From UBA8106 sp964569695 (GTDB lineage Bacteria > Acidobacteriota > Vicinamibacteria > Vicinamibacterales > UBA823), in contig CAZMUA010000015.1 of the NCBI GenBank assembly GCA_964569695.1, forward strand, positions 16,243 to 80,242: a stretch of 64,000 bases of DNA, read 5' to 3'. Within the stretch, counting starts at the first letter, position 1. Each line of letters opens with the position of its first letter. A model generated the notes under the pieces. The model ran no database searches, was not told where the DNA came from, and saw nothing but the letters and a program-made list of their open reading frames with translations. The position numbers and the translations under genes were made by a program. Below, one piece after another: positions 54,777-63,778 of the stretch.

Positions 54777-56369
54777 CTAAGAAGGATCTCTCACAGTCGG
54801 ATACTCAATGCCGAGCTGTTCAAGGTACGTATCGTACCGCGTGGGGTCAAAGTAGTAATTTCGCATCTCTTCACGAAATTCCTCCATAATCCCTTCATTT
54901 AAATGAATAGCTGGTCTGTCGTCAGCGCTAATAAACGCAACGTACTCTTGTCCCTTTGTCTGAACGTCGTTAAAGTAGGCCCATGATGCCTCTACCTTCT
55001 GAGGCTGTAACAAGAAATCCAAGGCCGTCATTGCCATAACCTTTGCACCAGCCGTTGCACCCTTGTGTGCGATCGGCGTCGCCATCGCAACGGCGCTCGA
55101 CCAATGATGGCCACCGCCACCTGTTCGAAAATTCGATGGGAATCGTAGCGTGACTGTCGGAACATTCCACGAGATGTCACCGATATCATCCGACCCTCCA
55201 CCGGTACGCACACCAGTTGGTGGCTCACCCAATGCACTCAGCTCAGTTGCCAAGCCAATAGGATCAGCGCCCAACTCCTTCTGGAGCGCCTTGGCGAGCT
55301 CCTGATCCGCGTCGCTCCACTCGGGAAGTCCAATTGTCTTAATGTTCTCGTGCATCGTTTCAGCAATTACCTTATTGAAGTGGCGGGGCCAGGCCGAGCC
55401 AAGAATGCGCCATTCCACCTCAGTATTCGTCATCTTGGCTGCCGACTCCGCCGATGTATTCCCAATCTCGAATAATTCTTTAATATGATCATAGTCAAGC
55501 TCCCGGAAGTAGTACCAAACGGATGCACGCGATGGCACAACATTCGGTTGATCGCCGCCATCAGTAATCACATAGTGTGTACGCTGCGACAATCTGAGGT
55601 GTTCTCGGCGGTAATTCATGGCTGCATTCATAAGCTCAACTGCATCCAATGCACTCCGGCCTGACCAAGGCCCTCCTGCTGAGTGCGCCGACTCGCCGTG
55701 GAACGTATACTCTACTGACACAAGGCCATTCCCGCTTCCCTCACCCCAACTCACACCCATGTTGCTGCCAACGTGAGTGAAAATCATGACGTCAACATCC
55801 TGGAACAGTCCACCGCGAACGAAGTAAGCCTTCGACCCTAGCTGCTCTTCCGCTACACCAGGCCACAGCATAATCGTGCCTGGGATACCTTCGCGCTCCA
55901 TGAGCTTCTTGAGCACAAGCGCGGCCGTGACGTTAACGGCTTGACCAGAATTGTGCCCCTCGCCGTGACCTGGCGCACCCTCGATAATTGGATCGTGATA
56001 CGCCACGCCTGGCTTCTGCGATGCTTTGGGAATGCCATCAATGTCACTCCCGAATCCAATGATTGGTTTTCCTGATCCCCAAGTTGCAATCCACGCCGTA
56101 GGCATTTCTGCCACACCCTGCTCGACCTCAAATCCATTGTCACGCAGAATACCGGTCACATATTTCGATGTTTCAAACTCTTGAAAGCCCAGTTCACCGA
56201 AACTAAAAATCTGGTCGACCGCTTGTTGCGTAAACTTCCGTAGACTCTCGACCTCAGTCACAGCCTCTTGCTTGAGCGACTTAAGGTGATCCTCAGACTG
56301 TGCCAAGGCAGGAACTGGGTTTACTAGTAAAACTAGCATAGCCACCACTGACCAAGAACGACTGTGCAT
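54777..56369 (-). CDS. Secreted M20-family amidohydrolase (AbgB-like)
   Basis: A 530-residue protein with a signal peptide (about 1-23, ending ALAQ). The M20/M28 metallopeptidase fold is seen in IGFGSDIDGIPKASQ (about 99-113), GAPGHGEGHNSG (about 133-144) and the dimerisation domain with TFHGESAHSAGGPWSGRSALDAVE (by position, about 222-245). This pattern fits the AbgB subgroup, which cleaves p-aminobenzoyl-glutamate or similar amides. The substrate is unproven. It lies 31 bases downstream of the Nramp-like gene on the same strand. Confidence 0.88.
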   Translation of the reverse strand: MHSRSWSVVAMLVLLVNPVPALAQSEDHLKSLKQEAVTEVESLRKFTQQAVDQIFSFGELGFQEFETSKYVTGILRDNGFEVEQGVAEMPTAWIATWGSGKPIIGFGSDIDGIPKASQKPGVAYHDPIIEGAPGHGEGHNSGQAVNVTAALVLKKLMEREGIPGTIMLWPGVAEEQLGSKAYFVRGGLFQDVDVMIFTHVGSNMGVSWGEGSGNGLVSVEYTFHGESAHSAGGPWSGRSALDAVELMNAAMNYRREHLRLSQRTHYVITDGGDQPNVVPSRASVWYYFRELDYDHIKELFEIGNTSAESAAKMTNTEVEWRILGSAWPRHFNKVIAETMHENIKTIGLPEWSDADQELAKALQKELGADPIGLATELSALGEPPTGVRTGGGSDDIGDISWNVPTVTLRFPSNFRTGGGGHHWSSAVAMATPIAHKGATAGAKVMAMTALDFLLQPQKVEASWAYFNDVQTKGQEYVAFISADDRPAIHLNEGIMEEFREEMRNYYFDPTRYDTYLEQLGIEYPTVRDPS

Positions 56370-56400
56370 AACAGTTCTCCTTAATACCTATGATTAGCTA

Positions 56401-57915
56401 CTACACGCCAAACAGCTCAACGTTAAACACACGTGCCAAAATGACAAAAGCGGTAAGAACACTGAAAACAATGAGGCTCAGCCAACTGAATACCGTCTCA
56501 AACTTTGACGGATAGAAGTGTTTGTCCGTCTTTGGAATAACGGTTAGGCAATAGTACAGATTCAGGAAAAAAATGACCGGCGCGACAAATAAAGCTAGCG
56601 CTGATGCTACCAACACTAAGAAAACTGGTCGCGGTACGCCTGCAATAATAGCCACCGATGAAACGAGTGAGAACAACATCGTCAATCGGTAGATATTGTA
56701 CTCGGAGTACCAATGCCGACGATGGGCTTCGGTTAGATCTTCACGCGCGATACCTTGTAGAGACGCGGTCGAGCGAAAAATGTTGCGGCAACAAGCCCCA
56801 ACAATGCGCGGCCACCCATCAAAGTAGTTGAACGCGGTTGAGTAAGTCGCAGCAAATGCTCCGAGGAGAAAAACAAGCATCATCTCTTGGCCAAGGCTAT
56901 CGGTAAAAATTCTAGCAATCTCACCCATAACAGCTCGACCCTCAACTTCGCTCGGATACATCCAGACAGCTGCTAAGAGAAGAAAAATACAGGCAAGGAA
57001 AAACGAGATGATATGACCAAATCTAAAATCCCACAGACCTATCCTAAACCAACGTCGGCAGTACTCGATCCCGGTTCCTGGAATTCTTGAAGTATCGATC
57101 GCTAGGTCAGCCTTCGAACCGTTGAACGGGTCGAAAACTGTCGCCAGTCCAGCTTTTTCCAGACTTGGTCTGATACGACCCATGCCGACCTTCTTCGCCT
57201 TCCCCCATTCCGACGCTTGTAATGACACGTCAATTCCGGTGGGTAGTAATCCCAAAAAGGCGGCAATGATGAGCCACGAGCCAGCCGGTGTCTCAAGAAT
57301 GAAAAAATGACTAAGCGCGTCGCCACCAACCGGACTAACAAAAAACACAAGGAAGGTTGACGCGATTAGCATGCCAGCCAAAATCTTGGTCGCAGTCTCG
57401 ACAGCAGCGTAATTTCCACGGAGTAGAATTACGACAGCAGTCAAACCGAGAACAAATCCATATACTGGTTGAGAGAACGAAAATCCAAAGGTGGTCGTGA
57501 ATAAGGTGTACGCCACAGCGGCTGCAGCAACGAGACGGCCAGCCTGACCAATTGCCGACTGAATAATCGTCGTAATCATCACATACCATAATGGCCATTT
57601 CTTCCAAGCGGTGCCGTATGCCTCGATCAGACTCTTACCGGTCGCGTTTGTAAACCGAAACGCCATCTCGAATCCGTAGTACTTGAAGATATAAGCGATT
57701 GGGATGCACCAAAGCAGAGCGTATTCGAAACGCCCACCCGCCGTCGGAGCTGTAATCAAATGACTAGTCCCGACGCCCGTCATCATTAAAATGAGACCCG
57801 GACCAAAATGCTTCAACATGCCCTTCCAACTCGTATTCGGCAAGTGGAGCTTATTCAGGTCAGCCTCAACTTGCGTCGCGACACCTGCTGGTTGGTTAGT
57901 TATGTTGTTAGACAT
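56401..57915 (-). CDS. Nramp-like membrane transporter lacking the DPGN motif
   Basis: A 504-residue protein with about eleven membrane helices and the LeuT-like fold of the Nramp family, seen in the first helix GPGLILMMTGVG. In true Nramp manganese/iron transporters a DPGN tetrad follows at this point and binds the metal. Here the sequence is GTSHLITAP, so both the Asp and the Asn ligands are gone. The family resemblance therefore does not predict Mn2+ transport; related proteins without the tetrad are known to move other ions. The gene starts 20 bases after the formate dehydrogenase ferredoxin-subunit gene and may share its transcript. Confidence 0.8.
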   Translation of the reverse strand: MSNNITNQPAGVATQVEADLNKLHLPNTSWKGMLKHFGPGLILMMTGVGTSHLITAPTAGGRFEYALLWCIPIAYIFKYYGFEMAFRFTNATGKSLIEAYGTAWKKWPLWYVMITTIIQSAIGQAGRLVAAAAVAYTLFTTTFGFSFSQPVYGFVLGLTAVVILLRGNYAAVETATKILAGMLIASTFLVFFVSPVGGDALSHFFILETPAGSWLIIAAFLGLLPTGIDVSLQASEWGKAKKVGMGRIRPSLEKAGLATVFDPFNGSKADLAIDTSRIPGTGIEYCRRWFRIGLWDFRFGHIISFFLACIFLLLAAVWMYPSEVEGRAVMGEIARIFTDSLGQEMMLVFLLGAFAATYSTAFNYFDGWPRIVGACCRNIFRSTASLQGIAREDLTEAHRRHWYSEYNIYRLTMLFSLVSSVAIIAGVPRPVFLVLVASALALFVAPVIFFLNLYYCLTVIPKTDKHFYPSKFETVFSWLSLIVFSVLTAFVILARVFNVELFGV

Positions 57916-57934
57916 TTAAGATCCTCTTTATCGG

Positions 57935-58870
57935 TTAAGGCTTTTCTCGATTCTGAACAAACTGCCAGCCAAAACGACCTTTGATGCATAGATGCCCTTG
58001 AGTAACTGAATGATCCATTGGGGACGTAACTTTTACGATCTCGTTCTCTTGTACATGTAGCTCCAGATTGCACCCCACACCACAATAAGGACATACCGTG
58101 CGCGTCACATCCTGCTTCGATTCGTCCCACTCACCAGTTGCACGACGGTCATGCTCGCTCTTAAACATTAGAGCTCCAGTCGGACAAACACCGATACAAT
58201 TACCACAATACACACAGGCCGAATCGTCCAATCGTTGATCAAATTCGGTCGAAATTCTCGCGTCGAAACCACGCCCAGCTACAGCGATTGCAAACGTATT
58301 CTGAGCATCTTCGCCGCAGGCTTCAACACATTTGTAACAAAGGATGCACTTCGAATAATCACGAACATACATTTCATCATGAATCTTGACTGGTTGCTCG
58401 ACCGTCTCCGCTGTCGTGCCATCTGGAACATGGTGATGGCCAGGACTCCGGCTATCACGATCGGCATGCGATGCGTCTGATAATCCAAATTTTGCAGCGT
58501 TTACCTCGTAGTCGGTCATCCAGCGTTGGACGTCACCACTCGCTAAGGATAAATCAACTGACGACGCCAGAAGTTCAAGAACCAGCTTCCGACTATGGCG
58601 AACACGCGGGCTGTTGGTATGCACGACAGCTCCTGGATGCACCTTGCGAGAGCACGAAGGAACCAGGGTTCGTGAACCTTCAAGCTCCACAACACAAACC
58701 CGACAAACATTCACAGGCGTTAAGGTATCCAGATAGCATAATGTCGGTGTGTCAACACCCTGGACCCGGCAGGCATCTAGCAAAGTAGACCCCTCAGGGA
58801 CGCGTACCACTTCATCATCGATGGTCACTTCGACCAGAGGTATCGTCTGTTTTTCCACTGCATCACTCAC
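57935..58870 (-). CDS. Formate dehydrogenase ferredoxin subunit carrying the Fe4S4 domain of the catalytic subunit
   Basis: A 311-residue protein with several FeS domains in order: a 2Fe-2S ferredoxin (about 10-85; Cys34, 45, 56, 59 and a further Cys73), a NuoG-type His/Cys segment (about 85-115), two 4Fe-4S motifs (Cys175-178-181-185 and 219-222-225-229), and at the C-terminus a molybdopterin-oxidoreductase Fe4S4 domain (Cys260, 263, 267 and 295). Normally that last domain is the N-terminus of the catalytic chain; here it ends the ferredoxin chain (GRFGWQFVQNREKP). A longer frame begins at 58942, but GTG 58870, with GGAGG eight bases before and overlapping the NuoEF stop by eight bases, is preferred. 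Confidence 0.88.
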   Translation of the reverse strand: MSDAVEKQTIPLVEVTIDDEVVRVPEGSTLLDACRVQGVDTPTLCYLDTLTPVNVCRVCVVELEGSRTLVPSCSRKVHPGAVVHTNSPRVRHSRKLVLELLASSVDLSLASGDVQRWMTDYEVNAAKFGLSDASHADRDSRSPGHHHVPDGTTAETVEQPVKIHDEMYVRDYSKCILCYKCVEACGEDAQNTFAIAVAGRGFDARISTEFDQRLDDSACVYCGNCIGVCPTGALMFKSEHDRRATGEWDESKQDVTRTVCPYCGVGCNLELHVQENEIVKVTSPMDHSVTQGHLCIKGRFGWQFVQNREKP

Positions 58871-60707
58871 CCTTGGATCCTCCAAATAATCCCAATGTAA
58901 CTGCTGACTGCACCGCATTCGCCGCGGTGTGCCCAAGACCACAGATGGACGCGTCGCGCATGACTTGACCTAGTTCATCCAGTAAATGAGCTTCAGCCTC
59001 AAGTGACGTCTGCACACCATCTCGGGCAAGCCGTTGTAATAATTCCTCTTGACGCACTGTTCCGACTCGACAGGGCACGCACTGACCACAAGATTCGTCC
59101 CTAAAGAATGCCGCGATCCGAAGAACAATACTGCTCATATCCGTGTTTTCATCAAACACCATGACGACACCAGAGCCCAGTGACGCACCGATGGCACGGG
59201 TCCCTTCAAACGTTAGCGGTGTGTCGAGATGTTTCGGAGATACAAATGATCCAGCAGCACCACCAAGTAACACTACCTTAAGTTGTTTGCCTCCGCGCAC
59301 GCCACCAGCTAGATCAATGAGTGCACGCAACGTCATTCCAAATGGAATCTCATAAAGACCTGGCTGTTCGACAGCGCCTGATACACAAAAGAGCTTTGAA
59401 CCAGTGGACCCGTCAGTACCCACGCTAGCAAAGCTTGTTCCACCGTCACGCAAAATATCCAAAACATTGACTAACGTTTCCACATTATTGATAACGGTAG
59501 GCTTACCAAAAAGACCAACCTCAACCGGGAATGGCGGTTTATTGCGGGGTTCGCCACGAAAACCTTCGATCGAATTAAACAGTGCCGTTTCTTCACCACA
59601 GATATAGGCGCCAGCGCCTCGGCGTAGTTCAATATCGAAATTGAATCCACCACCCATTACATTAGATCCTAATAAGGCTTCCGATTGGCAGACTTGAATT
59701 GCGTGTTCCAGTCGAGTTGTGGCAAGTGGATATTCACCCCGCACATAGAGATATCCCTTCTCAGCGCCGACAGCAAATCCGGCGATCGTCATCGATTCAA
59801 TGATGGCAAATGGATCTTCCTCCATTAACACACGATCCTTAAACGTTCCAGGTTCCGATTCATCAGCATTGCAGACGACATAGCGTGGGCTGACTTGCGA
59901 TTTAGCCACCGCATCCCACTTACGGCCCGTTGGAAATGCCGCGCCGCCACGGCCTTGCAGCTTCGATTTAGATATTTCTTCAATAACGCGCGCGGGTCCC
60001 AGCTCAAGTGCTCTTTGAAGTCCTGAATATCCACCAGCACCACGATATGAAGCGAGGTTCATCGGATCACAATCCTTAACGCGGCGCAGCAGCCGTAAAA
60101 CTAGAGCATGACTTCCAATAGTTTGGGGTGTTGAAATCGCAGGTGTAATCGGAACGTCTGTTCCCCCCAAAACGCTTTCAATATCTGCGAGGCCAGCCGG
60201 CGCGATTGTAGCGTCCTGACAATCTCCTGCCAGTTGGAACAGGGCCGCTGGCGCACGTTCGCAAAGACCGAGACAGGGACTACGATGCCAAGTTGCCTGT
60301 CCGTTAGAGACTGGCGTACCTGATGGACCCAACTTGTGCTCGAGTTCCGCACATAACTTATCGGCGCCTTGCAGCTTACAAGCAATATCATCACAGACGT
60401 GAGCCACACGGGGGGGTCTGGTTGTTGTAGATAGCAACGCGTAGAAACTCGCCACACCATAAACCTCAGCGGGTGGAATTAATAACCTTCGGCAAATCTC
60501 ATTGACCGCCCCAGCTGAAATCCAGCCAACTCGTTTCTGCACAGCATGTAAGGCAGGTAGCAAGAGATGTCTCCGAGAGCGAGCTTCCGACAGACCTCCG
60601 TGTGCTACCTGAACCAACTCTGAAACATCTGACTGACGCTCGAGCACGCTGTCAACCGCAGCACGCTCCGCCTCGCTCGTCTCGGCTGGCAGTAATTTTA
60701 AATCCAT
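58863..60707 (-). CDS. Fused NuoE-NuoF-like diaphorase subunit of NAD-linked formate dehydrogenase
   Basis: A 614-residue fusion. The N-terminal third (about 40-180) is a NuoE thioredoxin-like 2Fe-2S domain with CDDIAC and SPCLGLC as the cluster ligands. The rest is NuoF: the NADH/FMN site GRGGAAFPTGRKW and CNADESEPGTFKDR, then ICGEETALFNSIEG, and the 4Fe-4S motif SCGQCVPCRVGT near the C-terminus. It passes electrons from the FeS subunit to NAD+. The stop overlaps the ferredoxin-subunit start, and its own start lies ten bases after the catalytic gene's end. A TTG at 60728 is an alternative start; ATG 60707 is better. Confidence 0.92.
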   Translation of the reverse strand: MDLKLLPAETSEAERAAVDSVLERQSDVSELVQVAHGGLSEARSRRHLLLPALHAVQKRVGWISAGAVNEICRRLLIPPAEVYGVASFYALLSTTTRPPRVAHVCDDIACKLQGADKLCAELEHKLGPSGTPVSNGQATWHRSPCLGLCERAPAALFQLAGDCQDATIAPAGLADIESVLGGTDVPITPAISTPQTIGSHALVLRLLRRVKDCDPMNLASYRGAGGYSGLQRALELGPARVIEEISKSKLQGRGGAAFPTGRKWDAVAKSQVSPRYVVCNADESEPGTFKDRVLMEEDPFAIIESMTIAGFAVGAEKGYLYVRGEYPLATTRLEHAIQVCQSEALLGSNVMGGGFNFDIELRRGAGAYICGEETALFNSIEGFRGEPRNKPPFPVEVGLFGKPTVINNVETLVNVLDILRDGGTSFASVGTDGSTGSKLFCVSGAVEQPGLYEIPFGMTLRALIDLAGGVRGGKQLKVVLLGGAAGSFVSPKHLDTPLTFEGTRAIGASLGSGVVMVFDENTDMSSIVLRIAAFFRDESCGQCVPCRVGTVRQEELLQRLARDGVQTSLEAEAHLLDELGQVMRDASICGLGHTAANAVQSAVTLGLFGGSKGE

Positions 60708-60717
60708 TCCTACTCGC

Positions 60718-62625
60718 TCATGCGCCAACCGCCGTTTCGAGCTTTTCGATTCGTATTGCGGTAGCCTTGAAGTCAGCTGTTCCAGATTTCTTGTCCCATG
60801 TGGGATTTGTCAATTTGTTAGTCTCGGCTTCGTCAGGAAAATGAAATGTTGTGAACGCTAAGCCAGGCCGTAAATCACCTGTGTAGCGAACAGTCATCTC
60901 AATCTCGCCACGACGGGAAAGCACTCGCACCTTCTCACCGTTGGCTACGTCCCATCGCCGACCATCAGATTCACAAATATCAAGAGTCTCAGCATGCCTG
61001 ATCGGCGACTGAAAACCACCACTCTGCACACCGGTATTGTATGAATCTAACCGACGACCACTCGTGAGACGAATCGGATATTCGTTAGTTAATTCATCTG
61101 CCGGCGGTGTGTGTTCCACGACAGTGAATGGCGCCAATGGACCCTCCACTGGGCGTTTCCACAGACGGCCATGCAAGTATGAGCCCCCTAAGCTTTGCTC
61201 GTCTGGACACGGCCACTGGATACCGCCGAGTTTTTCAAGTCTCTTGTAACTCATACCTGCATGCATTGGAGACAAGCGTCTCACTTCATTCCAAATATCT
61301 TCAGCAGTTGGATGACCCCAGTCGTGTCCAAATCTTTTCGCTAACTCGCATAAGATTTCGATGTCGTCACGCGCCTCGCCAGGAGGGTCAAGTGCCTTAC
61401 GGACACGTTGCACACGACGCTCACTACTAGTCACCGTGCCTTCGGTCTCCGCCCACCCTGCCGCTGCTGGCAGCACAACGTCTGCAAGTTCGGCGGTTTT
61501 CGTCAAGAAAATATCTTGGACAACAAGATGATCTAGTCCTTGCATTAAGTGAATGGCGTGGGGGGCATTCGCTTCTGATTGCGCAGGGTTTTCTCCGATA
61601 ACGTAAAGACCGCGGAGCTCACCTCGTTCCATCGCTTCGAACATCAGCGTCAAATGCCAACCATGCCGTGGTGGAATGGTACAGTTCCAAGCTTGTTCAA
61701 ACTTTCGACGCAGTGCATCATTTTCTACGTCCTGAAAACCTGGCAACTTATTGGGAATCGCACCCATGTCGCCTCCGCCTTGCACATTGTTCTGACCGCG
61801 CAATGGATTGAGTCCTGAGCCAGAACGGCCAACATGTCCAGTTAGTAAAGATAGGTTAATCAATGACAATACGTTATCGACTGCGTTGTGATGCTCTGTA
61901 ATTCCCAGCGTCCAACACATTTGCGCTTTCTTAGCACCTGCATAGGCATGAGCTAACTCTCGAATCGCTTCACCTGGCACGCCAGTGATCAGCTCAGCAT
62001 GCTCCAGGGTATAGGATGCAACCGCTTGAGAATATTCGTCGAATCCAGTCGTGGCATTATCAACAAACTCTTTGTGAACCAATCCCTGCGTAATGATTTC
62101 TCTGGCAATAGCATTAGCAAGCACGACATCCGTGCCAACGTCCAGTCCAAGCCAAACATTTGCCCATTGAGCAGAACTAGTCCGACGAGGATCCACCGTG
62201 TACAATCGTGCACCGTTATGCACGGCTTTCAACAGATGATGAAAGAAGATGGGGTGTGTTTCTCTAGCGTTCGATCCCCATAAGACGATTAGATCAGCCT
62301 CTTGAAGTTCCGCGTACGAACTTGTCCCTCCACCGGCCCCAAAGACTGTCGCCAGACCGACGACGCTGGGAGCGTGTCAAGTGCGGTTGCAGCTATCGAT
62401 ATTGTTAGTGCCGACCACCGAACGGGCGAACTTCTGCGCCATGAAGTTCATCTCATTCGTGGTCTTGGAACAGCTAAACATCCCAACTGCTGACCCACCA
62501 TGTTCGTCGACAACTTGTTTCAGGTCCGTCGCCGCTCGGTCCAACGCCTCTTTCCAACTTGCCGGTCGTAGCGAACCATTCTCGCGAACTAGCGGCTGCG
62601 TTAATCGAGTGTAGGAGTTGCCCAT
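60718..62625 (-). CDS. Selenocysteine-containing formate dehydrogenase catalytic subunit (lacks its own Fe4S4 domain)
   Basis: Read through an in-frame TGA at 62377-62379, this is a 635-residue molybdopterin oxidoreductase that oxidises formate to CO2. The TGA codon (residue 83) sits in the active-site motif NRT-U-HAPSVVGL, where formate dehydrogenases carry selenocysteine or cysteine; the frame then continues unbroken for 552 codons with GSNARETHP (catalytic Arg) and the usual MoCo-binding end. The chain begins MGNSYTRLTQPLVREN, exactly where the catalytic domain follows the Fe4S4 domain in single-chain enzymes; that domain is in the 57935-58870 gene. ATG 62625 has GAGGA six bases upstream. 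Selenocysteine genes selABCD are not in the window. Confidence 0.9.
62348..62364 (-). promoter_or_regulatory. Bacterial SECIS hairpin for selenocysteine insertion
   Basis: On the minus strand, 12 bases after the TGA, GTCGTC pairs with GGCGAC over six base pairs (one G-U) and closes on the loop GGTCT. The distance and the GGTCT loop match what is known of the fdhF SECIS bound by SelB. It sits inside the coding frame, as bacterial SECIS elements do. Confidence 0.8.
62377..62379 (-). other. Recoded UGA: selenocysteine codon
   Basis: TGA at the active-site position of the formate dehydrogenase catalytic gene, with coding continuing beyond it and a SECIS hairpin just downstream. A nonsense mutation is unlikely because the position is exactly that of the catalytic residue. 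Confidence 0.88.
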
Positions 62626-62854
62626 TTCATGTCCTCAGAACAATCGCAAATTCAGCAAAGTCTATCACGCCGAGCGAACTCCACGTCCCCGACTGCCAAT
62701 CTCATACACATACAGGCTATTATTCGTAAACAAGTTAGCAATCCTTTGGTGGCAACTCCGGTATAATTGCGGATCCTTGACGATATTCTGATGTCTTGGT
62801 GCGAGCAGGAAAACCCCGCGAGCATTTTGGCATCCTTTTCGCGGGAGTTAAAAC

Positions 62855-63706
62855 GTGCACTCGACCATGACGGTTATTTTGTTGGGGTTATTTTGTCTCG
62901 CGTTTGCATCGATATCCTCCGCGCAGCTTACATCCGCTAAAGACGGTCCAGTTGTCTATGGACATCATCATTTGAATGTCACAAGCATCGAAACACAGAA
63001 CCAATTCTGGGTGAACACACTTGGAGGCGAGCCGACTGTATTGGGTAACTCCGAAATCGTCAAGTTTCCAAACGTCTTAGTGTTTATGAGGGAACAAACG
63101 CCCACTGATGGAACTATTGGCTCAACTGTGAATCACATCGGCTTTTGGGTGCCAAGTGTTCGGGCCATTATCGATACGATTAAAGCAGCGGGTTATCCGA
63201 TAATTACCAGGGCTGAGTTGCCAGCTTCTCAAGAAGTTGTTGACGATCTCGCGTACATTGCTGACCAGAATACGTACATCGCCTACGCTATGGCTCCAGA
63301 CAATATCAAAGTTGAATTCGTTGAAAATAAGACTCAGACGATTCCACTGACACTTCATCACATCCACTTTTACTCGCACCAACTCGATGCGATGAAGGCC
63401 TGGTATGTACAAACATTTAATGCCATACCGGGAATGCGTGGTTCGTTTGAAGCCGCTGACCTGCCAGGTGTGAATCTCACTTTCTCGCCATCGAGTACAC
63501 CCTCGGAAGGCACCAAAGGTCGGAGTCTTGATCACATTGGATTCGAGGTCGACGACCTTAAGAATTTCTGCCAGCGATTGGAATCACAAGGTGTCAAATT
63601 TGATAGACCCTATCGGGAAATCCCAGGCCTCGGTATTGGTGTTGCATTTCTTACCGATCCATTCGGCACCTACATTGAGTTAACTGAAGGACTCGATAAG
63701 CTGTAG
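62855..63706 (+). CDS. Secreted two-module VOC (glyoxalase/dioxygenase fold) protein
   Basis: A 283-residue protein with a signal peptide (about 1-23, ending SSAQ) and two vicinal-oxygen-chelate modules (about 35-150 and 165-280). Each begins with a HHLNV/HHIHF-type strand; likely metal ligands are His37-39, His125 area, His167 and Glu278 (TYIELTEG). Family members include glyoxalase I and extradiol dioxygenases, which are normally cytosolic, so an exported form is uncommon. The start is GTG 62855 with GGGAG upstream. A TATAAT at 62762-62767 lies ahead but lacks a good -35 box. It is divergent from the formate dehydrogenase operon. Confidence 0.78.
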   Translation: MHSTMTVILLGLFCLAFASISSAQLTSAKDGPVVYGHHHLNVTSIETQNQFWVNTLGGEPTVLGNSEIVKFPNVLVFMREQTPTDGTIGSTVNHIGFWVPSVRAIIDTIKAAGYPIITRAELPASQEVVDDLAYIADQNTYIAYAMAPDNIKVEFVENKTQTIPLTLHHIHFYSHQLDAMKAWYVQTFNAIPGMRGSFEAADLPGVNLTFSPSSTPSEGTKGRSLDHIGFEVDDLKNFCQRLESQGVKFDRPYREIPGLGIGVAFLTDPFGTYIELTEGLDKL

Positions 63707-63778
63707 CATCGGTTAAGCAAGTGATCTAAAGAACTAGGTGCAGAGAAGGGCCGACGTTCATCGAAAGAAGGGACCTAA

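Noticed and set aside
62377..62379. TGA read as a true stop that splits a broken formate dehydrogenase gene
   Set aside because: The codon sits precisely at the catalytic residue, coding is unbroken after it and a SECIS-like hairpin follows, so recoding explains it better.
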